A stretch of 64,000 bases of DNA from JANNNF01 sp963772935 (GCA_963772935.1 CAVYZK010000004.1:310001-374000); one strand, 5' to 3'; positions 35,414-44,588 are shown, counted from the stretch's first letter. Notes: generated by a model from the letters alone, not told the origin. A program made the numbers and translations.

Positions 35414-36997
35414 TCAGGACGCGTCGCGGTAGTTGACCGACTTGGTATCATCGCCGGGCGCCGATTTCTGGCGGCGCACGATCAGCTTGTTCAGCGCGTT
35501 CACATAGGCCTTGGCCGATGCCACGATGGTATCGGTATCGGCGGACTGGCCAGTGACGATGCGCCCGTCCTCCTCCAGCCGCACAGACACGGTGGCCTGC
35601 GCGTCGGTGCCTTCGGTCACGGCGGCCACCTGATAGACCTGCAACCGCGCCTTGTGCGGGAACAGCGCCTTCACGCAATTGAACGCGGCATCGACCGGGC
35701 CGTCGCCCGTGGCCTCGACCTTGTGTTCCACCCCGTCGATGGCGAGGGTCATCTGCGCCTCTTGCGGACCATCGGTGCCGCAGACGACGCGCAGGCGGCG
35801 GATCTGCATATGGTCATGCTCGGCCATCGTGGCCTCATCGGCCACCAGTGCGATCAGGTCGTCGTCGTAGATTTCCTTCTTGCGGTCGGCCAGGGCCTTG
35901 AAGCGCACGAACACGTCGTTCAGCTGATTGTCGGCCAGCTCGTACCCCAGATCCTTCAGCGCCGACCGCAAGGCCGCGCGGCCCGACAGCTTGCCCATGG
36001 TCAGGTTCTTCTGGGTCAGCCCGATATCCTCGGGGCGCATGATCTCAAACGTCTCGACGTTTTTCAGCACGCCGTCCTGATGGATGCCGGATTCATGCAG
36101 GAAGGCGTTCTTGCCAACGATGGCCTTGTTGAACTGCACGGCAAAGCCGGACACCGAGGCCACCCGACGCGACAGGTTCATGATCTTGGTGGTGTCGATG
36201 CGGGTCTGGTAGGGCATGATGTCATTGCGCACGCGCATGGCCATCACGACCTCCTCCAGTGCCGTATTGCCCGCGCGTTCACCCAGACCGTTGATGGTAC
36301 ATTCGATCTGCCGCGCACCTGCCTGCACGGCGGCCAGCGAATTCGCCGTCGCCATGCCAAGGTCATTGTGGCAATGGGTGGCAAAGATGATCTCATCCGC
36401 CCCGGGCACCCTGTTCAGCAGCATCCGGATCAGATCGGCGGATTCCGCGGGGGCGGTGTAGCCGACGGTATCGGGGATGTTGATGGTCGTGGCCCCGGCC
36501 TTGATGGCGATTTCCACCACGCGGCAAAGGTAGTCATGTTCGGTGCGGGTGGCATCCATCGGCGACCATTGAACGTTGTCGCACAGGTTGCGGGCGTGGG
36601 TCACGGTGTCGTGGATACGTTCGGCCATCTGGTCCATATCCAGATTGGGAATGGCGCGGTGCAGAGGTGAGGTGCCGATAAAGGTGTGAATGCGCGGGGA
36701 GCGCGCGTGTTTCACGGCCTCCCAACAGCGGTCGATGTCCTTGAAATTGGCACGGGCGAGGCCGCAGATGGTGGAATTGACGCTGCGCTTTGCAATTTCG
36801 GTAACAGCCGCGAAATCGCCTTCGGAGGCGATGGGAAAACCGGCTTCGATGATATCGACGCCCATTTCATCCAGCAGTCCCGCGATTTCCAGCTTTTCGG
36901 CATGGGTCATGGTGGCACCTGGCGATTGTTCGCCGTCGCGCAGGGTGGTGTCAAAGATCACGACGCGAGGCTGCGCGGATTTGTCGGGAGGGGTCAT
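35414..36997 (-). CDS. leuA: 2-isopropylmalate synthase
   Basis: Protein of 527 residues that makes 2-isopropylmalate from 2-oxoisovalerate and acetyl-CoA, the first leucine-specific step. It has the HMGL-like catalytic barrel with FDTTLRDGEQSPGA and the metal-binding THCHNDLGMATAN, the GERAGNTALEEV motif, and a C-terminal LeuA dimer domain that normally binds leucine for feedback inhibition. AAGGA precedes the ATG. An upstream leader peptide rich in leucine suggests attenuation control. Confidence 0.95.
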   Translation of the reverse strand: MTPPDKSAQPRVVIFDTTLRDGEQSPGATMTHAEKLEIAGLLDEMGVDIIEAGFPIASEGDFAAVTEIAKRSVNSTICGLARANFKDIDRCWEAVKHARSPRIHTFIGTSPLHRAIPNLDMDQMAERIHDTVTHARNLCDNVQWSPMDATRTEHDYLCRVVEIAIKAGATTINIPDTVGYTAPAESADLIRMLLNRVPGADEIIFATHCHNDLGMATANSLAAVQAGARQIECTINGLGERAGNTALEEVVMAMRVRNDIMPYQTRIDTTKIMNLSRRVASVSGFAVQFNKAIVGKNAFLHESGIHQDGVLKNVETFEIMRPEDIGLTQKNLTMGKLSGRAALRSALKDLGYELADNQLNDVFVRFKALADRKKEIYDDDLIALVADEATMAEHDHMQIRRLRVVCGTDGPQEAQMTLAIDGVEHKVEATGDGPVDAAFNCVKALFPHKARLQVYQVAAVTEGTDAQATVSVRLEEDGRIVTGQSADTDTIVASAKAYVNALNKLIVRRQKSAPGDDTKSVNYRDAS

Positions 36998-37035
36998 GTG
37001 GCAATTCCTTGGGGAGTTTCTTAGCGATTGGCGTG

Positions 37036-37082
37036 GGGCGCTGTCACCTCTGAGCGGTCGCGCCCAAGGGCACGCTCAGAGG
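37036..37082 (-). promoter_or_regulatory. Putative leuA attenuator: two mutually exclusive stems
   Basis: Stem A is a perfect 10-bp pairing of 37073-37082 with 37047-37056; it covers the last leucine codons and stop of the leader peptide. Stem B pairs 37060-37065 with 37036-37041. The arms interleave (A-B-A-B), so only one stem can form at a time, as in amino-acid attenuators. No T run follows stem B, so the mechanism is not a textbook terminator. Confidence 0.55.
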
Positions 37083-37165
37083 AGGCTAAGAAGAAGCAGG
37101 CCCAGACCTGCCGGGTCACTGGGGCAGCAGGCCCCGATCTGCGTGATATGTGTGTCCCGTACCAT
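37076..37165 (-). CDS. Leucine-rich leader peptide of leuA (LeuL-like)
   Basis: Encodes 29 residues ending GLGLLLLSLL and a TGA stop; seven of the last nine residues are leucine, using CTG, CTT and CTC codons. It lies 78 bases upstream of leuA on the same strand. No strong ribosome site precedes the ATG, but a TATAGT box ends 7 bases before it, which would place the transcript start at the ATG itself. That is a leaderless arrangement like that reported for rhizobial trpL. Leucine shortage would stall ribosomes on the leucine codons and change the downstream fold. Confidence 0.7.
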   Translation of the reverse strand: MVRDTHITQIGACCPSDPAGLGLLLLSLL

Positions 37166-37398
37166 GGCGGTGACTATACGGCGGAATTGCCGGAAGGGAA
37201 GGGGGTTTTTACCAAGGCAGGGGGCCGCCTCGGGTGGCATCGAGCCACCGCTCGGCGGCGTTGCCACGGGCCTTGGTTTGCGCCGTCGGGCGGGTGGTGG
37301 GGTGGATGCCTCCGGCGGGGATATTTCAGCCAATGTGAAAGCGGGGGGTGACGCGGCGGGTTGCGGCGCTAAGTCGTAGCAACATCGCAGGGGGGATC

Positions 37399-38058
37399 AT
37401 GCGGTCACTGGTTATCGGATCATCGGGCGGCATCGGGGCTGCCGTATTGCGCGCGCTGTCACAGCGGGGCGAGGTGTTGGCGCTGTCGCGGTCTGCCAAT
37501 GGGCTGGAGGTGACGGACGAAACCTCTGTCGCGCGGGTTCTGGGGCGGCTGGAGGGGGCGTTCGATGTGGTGATGATCGCCACCGGCGCGTTGGAGGTTG
37601 ACGGGGCGGTGCCGGAAAAGACGCTGCGGGCGGTGACGGCGCAGGCGATGCTGGCGCAGTTTGCCGTCAATGCGGTCGGGCCTGCGCTGGTTTTGAAGCA
37701 TGTGCTGCGGCTGTTGCCGAAGGACCGCGTGGCGCGGGTCGGGGTGTTGTCGGCGCGGGTGGGGTCGATCGGCGACAACGCCTTGGGTGGGTGGTATTCC
37801 TACCGGGCGGCAAAGGCTGCGCTCAATCAGGTGGTGCACACGGCGGCGATAGAGGTGGCGCGCGCACGTCCGCTGACCGTGCTGGCCTGCCTGCATCCGG
37901 GCACCGTGGCCACCGATTTTACGGCCCGCTATGCGGGCACCCATCCCACCGTCAGCCCCGATGTGGCGGCGGGGCATCTGCTGGCGGTGCTGGAGGGGTT
38001 GACCCCTGCGGACACAGGCTGTTTCCGCGATTGGGCGGGCAAGGCGGTGCCGTGGTGA
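37399..38058 (+). CDS. Short-chain dehydrogenase/reductase
   Basis: SDR-family oxidoreductase of 219 residues. The cofactor motif is VIGSSGGIGAAVLRAL, the catalytic tyrosine and lysine are in YSYRAAKAALNQ, and the upstream serine is in VLSARVGSIGD. It resembles the CsgA/C-factor-like short SDRs found beside photolyase genes. Its TGA overlaps the GTG start of the photolyase, so the two are coupled. Confidence 0.87.
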   Translation: MRSLVIGSSGGIGAAVLRALSQRGEVLALSRSANGLEVTDETSVARVLGRLEGAFDVVMIATGALEVDGAVPEKTLRAVTAQAMLAQFAVNAVGPALVLKHVLRLLPKDRVARVGVLSARVGSIGDNALGGWYSYRAAKAALNQVVHTAAIEVARARPLTVLACLHPGTVATDFTARYAGTHPTVSPDVAAGHLLAVLEGLTPADTGCFRDWAGKAVPW

Positions 38059-39581
38059 GGCCGAAGCTGATCCTTGTGCTGGGCGACCAGTTGTCGGACG
38101 GGTTGTCTGCGATCCAGGCGGGCGATCCGGCGCTGGATGTGGTGGTGATGGCCGAGGTGATGGCCGAGGGCACCTCGGTGCCGCACCATCCGCAGAAGGT
38201 GGCGCTGATCCTGTCGGCGATGCGCAAGTTTGCGATCCACCTGCGCGGACAGGGCTGGCGGGTGGCTTACTCCAAGCTGGACGATCCCGACAACAGCCAG
38301 TCCCTTGGCGGCGAGGTGTTGCGCCGGGCCGCCGAAGTGGGGGCGGCAGAGGTGATTGCCACCCATCCCGGCGAGTGGCGGGTGGTCGATCTGGTGCAGG
38401 CGCTGCCGTTGCAGGTGACGCTGCTGCCCGATGACAGGTTTCTGTGTTCGCATGCCGAGTTCGCGGCTTGGGCCGAGGGGCGCAAGGCCCTGCGGATGGA
38501 GTATTTCTACCGCGAGATGCGGCGCAAGACCGGGTTGCTGATGGATGGCGACAAACCCGCCGGGGGGGAGTGGAACTTTGACCATGACAACCGCAAACCT
38601 GCCGCCGCCGACCTGTTCCGCAAAGCCCCGTTGCGCTTTGCGCCGGACCGGGTGACGGAGGGGGTGCTGACGCTGGTGGCGGCACGGTTCCCGCATTTCG
38701 GCAGCCTGCTGCCGTTTGAATGGGCGACGGACCGGGCGGGGGCCTTGCAGGCTTTGGCGCATTTCGTGGCCCATGCCTTGCCGCGCTTTGGCGATGAGCA
38801 GGACGCGATGCTGGCGGGCGATGCGACGCTGAGCCATGCGCTGATCTCGCCCTATCTGAACCTTGGGTTGCTGGAACCGATGGAGGTGTGCCGCGCGGTC
38901 GAGGCCGAGTATCGCGCGGGCCGGGTGCCGATCAATGCCGCGGAAGGGTTCATCCGCCAGATCATCGGCTGGCGCGAGTTCGTGCGCGGCATCTGGTCGA
39001 TGCAGGGGCCGGACTATACCACGCGCAACGTGCTGGGTGCGGGGCGGGCCTTGCCGGGGGTCTATTGGGGGGCTGCCACACGCATGGCCTGCATGCGCGC
39101 CGTGGTGGGGCAGACCCGCGACATGGGCTATGCCCACCACATTCAGCGCCTGATGGTGACGGGGAATTTCGCGCTGCTGGCGGGGGTGGACCCGGCCCAT
39201 GTGCATGAGTGGTATCTGGCGGTTTATGTCGATGCGTTCGAATGGGTCGAGGCCCCGAATGTGATCGGGATGAGCCAGTTTGCTGATGGGGGCGTGGTGG
39301 GGTCGAAGCCCTATGTCTCGTCCGGGGCCTATATCGACCGGATGTCGGACTATTGCGGCGGCTGTGCGTATAAGGTGAAGGACAAGACCGGGCCTGCGGC
39401 CTGCCCGTTCAACCTGCTGTACTGGGATTTCCTGATGCGCCACCGCGACCGCTTTCAGGGCAACCCGCGCATGGGGCAGATGTACCGGACCTGGGACAAG
39501 ATGGACGAAGGCCACCGGACCCGCGTGCTGGCAGAGGCGGCGGTGTTTCTGGGCCGGATGGAGGCGGGAGAGGCTGTCTAA
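38055..39581 (+). CDS. FeS-type bacterial cryptochrome/(6-4) photolyase (CryB/PhrB family)
   Basis: Protein of 508 residues of the FeS-BCP class. An N-terminal Rossmann antenna domain (LILVLGDQLSDGL) is followed by a helical FAD domain. The four cysteines expected to hold a [4Fe-4S] cluster are available (MACMRAV, YCGGCAYKV, AACPFN). The family repairs (6-4) photoproducts or acts as a light sensor (CryB in Rhodobacter, PhrB in Agrobacterium). The GTG start at 38055, overlapping the SDR stop, is chosen because the domain begins directly there. Confidence 0.9.
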   Translation: MRPKLILVLGDQLSDGLSAIQAGDPALDVVVMAEVMAEGTSVPHHPQKVALILSAMRKFAIHLRGQGWRVAYSKLDDPDNSQSLGGEVLRRAAEVGAAEVIATHPGEWRVVDLVQALPLQVTLLPDDRFLCSHAEFAAWAEGRKALRMEYFYREMRRKTGLLMDGDKPAGGEWNFDHDNRKPAAADLFRKAPLRFAPDRVTEGVLTLVAARFPHFGSLLPFEWATDRAGALQALAHFVAHALPRFGDEQDAMLAGDATLSHALISPYLNLGLLEPMEVCRAVEAEYRAGRVPINAAEGFIRQIIGWREFVRGIWSMQGPDYTTRNVLGAGRALPGVYWGAATRMACMRAVVGQTRDMGYAHHIQRLMVTGNFALLAGVDPAHVHEWYLAVYVDAFEWVEAPNVIGMSQFADGGVVGSKPYVSSGAYIDRMSDYCGGCAYKVKDKTGPAACPFNLLYWDFLMRHRDRFQGNPRMGQMYRTWDKMDEGHRTRVLAEAAVFLGRMEAGEAV

Positions 39582-39599
39582 GGGGACAGGTGCGGCTTC

Positions 39600-39783
39600 G
39601 CTCAACCAGTCTTTTTCTGCCCGGAATCAAGCGCGAAGCGCGCCGGGCAATGCCCGACCGCCCCCTCGGGCGGGCATTCTGCAACGTTACCAGCAGAACT
39701 TCGGTAGGATGTGCTGAACCATAAAGCGCGTAGAACTGAGGTTGTTTGCCCACCCGGCGGTTGGGCATTGCCCTATCGTCGCG
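39600..39783. repeat. Intergenic repeat, copy B
   Basis: Second copy of the element at 25838-26061, again between convergent genes. Its minus-strand frame encodes a related peptide (RAMPNRRVGK, then LLVTLQNARPRGR). Over the 41 aligned codons the differences between copies are about 9 at third, 5 at first and 3 at second positions, which leans weakly towards coding selection. It fills most of the 337-base gap after the photolyase; the remainder to 39918 shows nothing clear. Confidence 0.68.
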
Positions 39784-39918
39784 CCACGAAAAAGGCACGC
39801 CGGATCAAGAGGCAGGCTCCATGGAGGATCATCTTTCCCTAAGCAGGTGATGTTCAGACATCGCTGCAACGCGCATGCGGTTTCTGAAAAGACTGTCCCC
39901 ATCAAAGCCTTAACCGCT

Positions 39919-41364
39919 TCACGGTGCTGGGGCCGGTTCCACCGTTGGGGCAGGGGCCACGGGTGGTGCGGTCAGGATGCCGCTTCGCCAGATGCCACTG
40001 GTTTCCTGACCCGAGGCATAGCGCATCGTGCCCATACCTTCCCGTTTGCCCGCCTTGAACGCGCCGTCATACACATCGCCGGACGGATAGGTGGCAATAC
40101 CCTGCCCCTCGATCTGGCCAGCCTTCCAGTCGCCCACATATTTGAAGCCGTCAGGATAGGTCACCTCGCCCTTGCCGTTGCGCTGACCTGCGGTGAAATC
40201 GCCCTTGTAGATGGTGCCATCGGCATAGGTCGCGGTGCCCTTGCCCTGCCGCGCACCATCCACCCAGTCGCCCTCATAGCGATATCCGTCAGGATAGGTC
40301 ATGGTGCCTACCCCTTGCGCGCGGGCGGCGACCAACTGCCCCTCATAGGTCTGGCCGTTGGAATAGGTGGCGCGGCCCTTTCCGGTGATGGTCCCCTTGG
40401 TCCATGCGCCCTCGTACACGGACCCATCCTTATAGGTGATCGCCCCGTTGCCGTCGGCCTGATCTGCCTTGAAGGTGCCCACATACACCGACCCGTCAGG
40501 ATAGGTCACAGACCCCGTGCCCTCCATTCGCCCGTCTACCCAGGCGCCGTCATAGGTGAACCCGTCCGCCCCGGCAAAGCGGCCCTTGCCACTGCGGCGG
40601 TCAGCCTTGAAATCGCCCTCATAGGTATCGCCGTTGGTGAAGGTGACTTTGCCACGCCCCTCGCGCTTGCCTTCGACAAAGGGGCCTTCATAGGTGTCGC
40701 CATTGGGCTGGGTCAGCTTGCCCTGCCCGTTGATCTGGCCCTTGTCCCACGCCCCCACATAGGTCAGCCCATTGGGCATGACCAAAGACCCGCGCCCGGA
40801 GCGTTCGCCTGCCACAAGTTCGCCCTGATAGACCGCGCCATCGGGGTAGGTGATCTTGCCCACGCCCTGCTTGACGCCCTTCACCCACGCGCCCTGATAG
40901 CGATAGCCACCCGGATTTTCGATGATCCCGGTGCCTTCATGCACACCATTGACCAGATCGCCGGTGTAAATCGCGCCATTGGCATAGGTCACCACGCCCT
41001 TGCCTGTCATCGCCCCGTCCGTCCAGTCGCCTTCATAGGTGCCACCATCGGCGAAGGTGATCTTGCCTTTGCCAACGGGTTTGCCATCGACAAAGGCCCC
41101 GTCATAGATCGACCCGTTGGGATAGCGCGCCACCCCCGCCCCGGTGATTTTGCCGTCCACCCATTGGCCGGTGTATTCATAGCCGTTGGGCAGTTTGTAG
41201 GTGCCCAGCCCGTGCTGATACCCGGCGCGGAAGGTGCCTTCATAGATGGACCCGTCGTCATACTGTTTGGTGATGACCTCATCCTCGGCCTGTGCGGCGG
41301 CCATGCCTGCCAGACCCAGCCCGAACGCCGCTGCCAGCACCCATGTTCTGCCTGCGTTTGCCAT
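39919..41364 (-). CDS. Exported MORN-repeat protein
   Basis: Protein of 481 residues: a signal peptide (MANAGRTWVLAAAFGLGLAG, cleavage after AQA), then 18 consecutive 23-residue MORN repeats with no linkers and a partial nineteenth (consensus xxYxGxxxxGxxxGxGxxxYxxG), then a short Ala/Pro tail. MORN repeats form a beta solenoid used as a lipid- or protein-binding scaffold. The start at 41364 is fixed by the signal peptide. Not in an obvious operon. Confidence 0.87.
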   Translation of the reverse strand: MANAGRTWVLAAAFGLGLAGMAAAQAEDEVITKQYDDGSIYEGTFRAGYQHGLGTYKLPNGYEYTGQWVDGKITGAGVARYPNGSIYDGAFVDGKPVGKGKITFADGGTYEGDWTDGAMTGKGVVTYANGAIYTGDLVNGVHEGTGIIENPGGYRYQGAWVKGVKQGVGKITYPDGAVYQGELVAGERSGRGSLVMPNGLTYVGAWDKGQINGQGKLTQPNGDTYEGPFVEGKREGRGKVTFTNGDTYEGDFKADRRSGKGRFAGADGFTYDGAWVDGRMEGTGSVTYPDGSVYVGTFKADQADGNGAITYKDGSVYEGAWTKGTITGKGRATYSNGQTYEGQLVAARAQGVGTMTYPDGYRYEGDWVDGARQGKGTATYADGTIYKGDFTAGQRNGKGEVTYPDGFKYVGDWKAGQIEGQGIATYPSGDVYDGAFKAGKREGMGTMRYASGQETSGIWRSGILTAPPVAPAPTVEPAPAP

Positions 41365-41503
41365 GATGCCGCCCCCGACTCTGCCCGTATTGGCGCTGAA
41401 CCTAACCCGCGCGCCCCCGGCGTGACAAGCCACGCGGCGTATCGGCACTTTCCCTTGCGCATCAACCTGCTAGAATCCCGGCGTTGCCTGACAGGAGCCT
41501 TCG

Positions 41504-43162
41504 ATGCCCGACACCTTTCGCCTGACGCTTGCCCAGTTGAACCCGACTGTGGGCGCACTGGCCGACAACGCCGCCAAGGCGCGCGCCGCGTGGGATGAGG
41601 CGAAGGCCGCAGGGGCCGATATGCTGGCGCTGACCGAGATGTTCATCACCGGCTATCAGACGCAGGATCTGATCCTGAAGCCCGCCTTCGTGGCTGATGC
41701 GATTGCCCATATTCACGCCTTGGCAGCGGATTGCGCCGATGGCCCGGCGATTGGTATTGGTGGCCCTGCGCTGCGGGATGGGGCGTTGCACAACGGCTAT
41801 TACATCTTGCAGGGCGGGCGGGTGACGGCGACGGTGCTGAAGCACCATCTGCCCAATGACGCGGTGTTCGACGAAAAGCGCATCTTCACGCCCGCCGATG
41901 TGCATGGTCCCTATGTCGTCGGCCCGCTGCGGATCGGCACCCCGATCTGCGAGGATGCCTGGCACCCTGATGTGGCGGAAACGCTGGCAGAAACCGGGGC
42001 CGAGATTTTGCTGGTGCCGAACGGGTCGCCCTATCACCGCGGCAAGCCCGACCTGCGCCTGAACCTGATGGTGGCAAGGGTGATCGAGACCGGGTTGCCG
42101 CTGGTTTACCTGAACATGGTGGGCGGCCAGGACGATCAGGTGTTTGACGGATCGTCCATGGTGCTGAACCCCGGCGGGCAGCTGGCGGTGCAGATGCCGC
42201 AGTTCGACACCAACCTGACCCATGTGGATTTTGTGCGCGGGCCGGATGGCTGGCGCGCAAAGCAGGGCGAAATTGCCCCGATCCCCCCGATCTGGGAGGC
42301 GGATTATCGCGCCTGTGTGATGGCGCTTGGCGATTACATGGCGAAAACCGGGTTCAAGAAGGTGGTGCTGGGCCTGTCGGGCGGCATTGATTCTGCCATT
42401 GTTGCCACCATCGCCGCCGATGCGCTTGGCCCCGAAAACGTGCGCTGCGTGATGCTGCCGTCTGAATTTACCTCCGACGACAGTCTGCATGACGCGGGCG
42501 AGGTGGCGCGCAATCTGGGCTGCCGTCTGGACACTGTGCCCATCGGCGGCGCGCAAGGGGCGGTGGGCTCGGCCCTTGGCGCGCTGTTCGAAGGCACCGC
42601 ACCGGGGGTGACCGAGGAGAACATCCAAAGCCGCCTGCGCGGCGTGATGCTGATGGCGATTTCCAACAAGTTTGGCGAAATGCTGCTGACCACGGGCAAC
42701 AAATCCGAGGTCGCGGTGGGCTATTGCACCATCTATGGCGACATGAACGGCGGCTTCAACCCGATCAAGGACATGTACAAAACCCGGGTGTTCGAAACCT
42801 GCCGCTGGCGCAATGACAACCACCGCCCGTGGATGAAGGCCCCGGCAGGCGCCGTAATCCCGGAACGCGTGATCACCAAACCGCCAAGCGCCGAACTGCG
42901 CCCCGACCAGAAGGATCAGGACAGCCTGCCGCCCTATGAGGTGCTGGACGCCATCCTCGACGGGCTGGTGGAACAGGAACTGTCGGTGGCTGATCTGGTG
43001 GCGCAAGGGTTCGACCGCGACGTGGTGAAAAAGGTCGAACACCTGCTGTACATCAGCGAATACAAACGCTTCCAAGCCGCCCCCGGAACACGGCTGACGC
43101 AAAAGGCCTTTTGGCTCGACCGCCGCTATCCGCTTGCGATGCGGTGGCGGGATAACGGGTAA
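41504..43162 (+). CDS. nadE: Glutamine-dependent NAD+ synthetase
   Basis: Protein of 552 residues: an N-terminal nitrilase-like amidase domain (about 1-260) that frees ammonia from glutamine (ALTEMFITGY with the glutamate, PICEDAWHPD with the cysteine), then an NAD+ synthetase domain with the ATP pyrophosphatase loop LGLSGGIDSAIVATIAADALG. It makes NAD+ from deamido-NAD+, ATP and glutamine. It is followed by a terminator. Confidence 0.95.
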   Translation: MPDTFRLTLAQLNPTVGALADNAAKARAAWDEAKAAGADMLALTEMFITGYQTQDLILKPAFVADAIAHIHALAADCADGPAIGIGGPALRDGALHNGYYILQGGRVTATVLKHHLPNDAVFDEKRIFTPADVHGPYVVGPLRIGTPICEDAWHPDVAETLAETGAEILLVPNGSPYHRGKPDLRLNLMVARVIETGLPLVYLNMVGGQDDQVFDGSSMVLNPGGQLAVQMPQFDTNLTHVDFVRGPDGWRAKQGEIAPIPPIWEADYRACVMALGDYMAKTGFKKVVLGLSGGIDSAIVATIAADALGPENVRCVMLPSEFTSDDSLHDAGEVARNLGCRLDTVPIGGAQGAVGSALGALFEGTAPGVTEENIQSRLRGVMLMAISNKFGEMLLTTGNKSEVAVGYCTIYGDMNGGFNPIKDMYKTRVFETCRWRNDNHRPWMKAPAGAVIPERVITKPPSAELRPDQKDQDSLPPYEVLDAILDGLVEQELSVADLVAQGFDRDVVKKVEHLLYISEYKRFQAAPGTRLTQKAFWLDRRYPLAMRWRDNG

Positions 43163-43182
43163 CCGACCGTCTGGAAAAGCAA

Positions 43183-43204
43183 AAAGCCCCCGAGGGGGCT
43201 TTGG
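43183..43204. terminator. Rho-independent terminator after nadE
   Basis: A 9-bp perfect stem (43183-43191 with 43194-43202) of AAAGCCCCC type with a very short loop. It lies between nadE and the convergent tRNA-Ala gene and can serve both. Confidence 0.85.
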
Positions 43205-43214
43205 CTTGGTAATC

Positions 43215-43290
<76 letters not shown>

Positions 43291-43405
43291 GTTAGATCAC
43301 ACGATGTTGGGCACATCGTGGCCGTCGTAGTGCGCGCTGTTTAGGGGAGGGCGCGCGGGGGTGCAAGGGAAAAAATGCAACCCCGTGACGCCCGCCTGAA
43401 CGGCC

Positions 43406-43741
43406 TCAGACTTCTTCCTCATCCCCGGCCACATCGGCCAGATCGTCAAGCGAAACGGTGTCATCCGCGTCGTCTTCCAGCAGATCATCGTCGATTTCGG
43501 CATCGTCGGTGACGCCTGCTTCGAGCAGATCATCATCCGCTTCCAGATCTTCGACCAGAACTTCGTCATCCTTTTCAGGCACGACACGGCTGATCACGGC
43601 GGCGGCCATCTTGCGACGGGCCGATTCGATATCGACGATTTCGCCCGTATAGGGGCTGACGATGGGCGAGCGGTTCAGGTCGTAAAAGCGCTTCCCGGTG
43701 GTCGGGCAAATACGCTTCGTGCCCCATTCTTGCTTGGGCAT
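43406..43741 (-). CDS. FYDLN_acid / TIGR02300 family protein
   Basis: Protein of 111 residues with the diagnostic start PKQEWGTKRICPTTGKRFYD, a zinc-ribbon-like cysteine and FYDLN motif, then PIVSPYTGE and a long acidic C-terminal half (runs of Asp/Glu from about residue 55). A conserved alphaproteobacterial family of unknown role. Located between tRNA-Ala and a divergent metallopeptidase gene. Confidence 0.92.
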   Translation of the reverse strand: MPKQEWGTKRICPTTGKRFYDLNRSPIVSPYTGEIVDIESARRKMAAAVISRVVPEKDDEVLVEDLEADDDLLEAGVTDDAEIDDDLLEDDADDTVSLDDLADVAGDEEEV

Positions 43742-43866
43742 GGTGGTCCCTTCACAGGCTATATTGGCGATGCAAACCGTCGCTTGCCACAGCCACGGGG
43801 CAGTGTCAAAGGCTTTTGCTTGGGTCGATAGGTGGCTATGGTGGCAGCGCGGTTCAAGGGGGATAT

Positions 43867-44556
43867 ATGCCGGTTTTGCCAGGGGTGCCCCCCGTCGAGG
43901 TTCATCTGAAACGATCTGCGCGGGCGCGGCGATTCTCGCTGCGGGTCAGTCGGATGGACGGGCGGGTGACGCTGTCGGTACCAGTGCGTGCGCGCGAGGC
44001 CGAGGCGATGGCGTTCCTGCGCGGGCAGGAGGCTTGGCTGCGAGCCACCTTGGCCGCCTTGCCGGTGCCAGCGGGTTTGGTGGGGATCGGGTCGGTGATC
44101 CCGGTGGAAGGGCGGATGCTGACGATTGCGCCGGGGACGGGCCGGGCGATCAAGGTTGCGGGCGATACGCTGCTGGTGCCGGGCGATCCTGCGGTGGTGG
44201 GCGCGCGGGTTATGGCGTGGCTGCGGGTGATGGCGCGCGACAGGCTGGCGGCTGCGTCTACCCACTATGCGGGGCTTTTGGGGCGGCGCTACACCCGGCT
44301 GACCCTGCGCGACACGCGGTCTAGGTGGGGGTCCTGCACGGCGGATGGCGCGTTGATGTATTCGTGGCGGCTGATCATGGCACCGCCTGCCGTGCTGGAC
44401 TATGTCGCGGCGCATGAGGCGTCGCATTTGGTGGAAATGAACCATTCGGATGCCTATTGGGCTGTGGTTTCAAGCATTTACCCGGGCTGGAAGGTGCAGC
44501 GCGATTGGCTGCGCGCGCAGGGTGGCGCGTTGCATTCCTATCGTTTCGGGGATTGA
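43867..44556 (+). CDS. YgjP-like (M48/DUF45) zinc metallopeptidase-domain protein
   Basis: Protein of 229 residues of the DUF45/YgjP-like family. Diagnostic segments are LRDTRSRWGSCTADGALMYSWRL cut across the usual RWGSC motif, then the zinc-binding VAAHEASHLVEMNHSDAYW (HExxH plus a downstream histidine). Function in bacteria is unproven. The start at 43867 is preferred; an in-frame ATG at 43816 would add 17 residues. Confidence 0.88.
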   Translation: MPVLPGVPPVEVHLKRSARARRFSLRVSRMDGRVTLSVPVRAREAEAMAFLRGQEAWLRATLAALPVPAGLVGIGSVIPVEGRMLTIAPGTGRAIKVAGDTLLVPGDPAVVGARVMAWLRVMARDRLAAASTHYAGLLGRRYTRLTLRDTRSRWGSCTADGALMYSWRLIMAPPAVLDYVAAHEASHLVEMNHSDAYWAVVSSIYPGWKVQRDWLRAQGGALHSYRFGD

Positions 44557-44588
44557 CCGCCGCCCGCCTTGGGTGTTCCCCTAGGGCC

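Larger units (their letters stand above)
36998..37398. other. 401-base region between leuA and the SDR gene: leader, promoter and extragenic repeat
   Basis: Contains the leucine-rich leader peptide gene and its attenuator-like stems for leuA on the minus strand, a TATAGT box (complement of 37173-37178), and, near 37301-37341, a GGATATTT-type extragenic element upstream of the SDR gene. Confidence 0.65.

Noticed and set aside
37929..39605. A minus-strand frame of 558 codons
   Set aside because: Antisense of the photolyase gene, which has clear motifs on the plus strand.
41462..43102. A minus-strand frame of 546 codons
   Set aside because: Antisense of nadE in GC-rich DNA; the translation is His/Arg-rich and unlike a protein.
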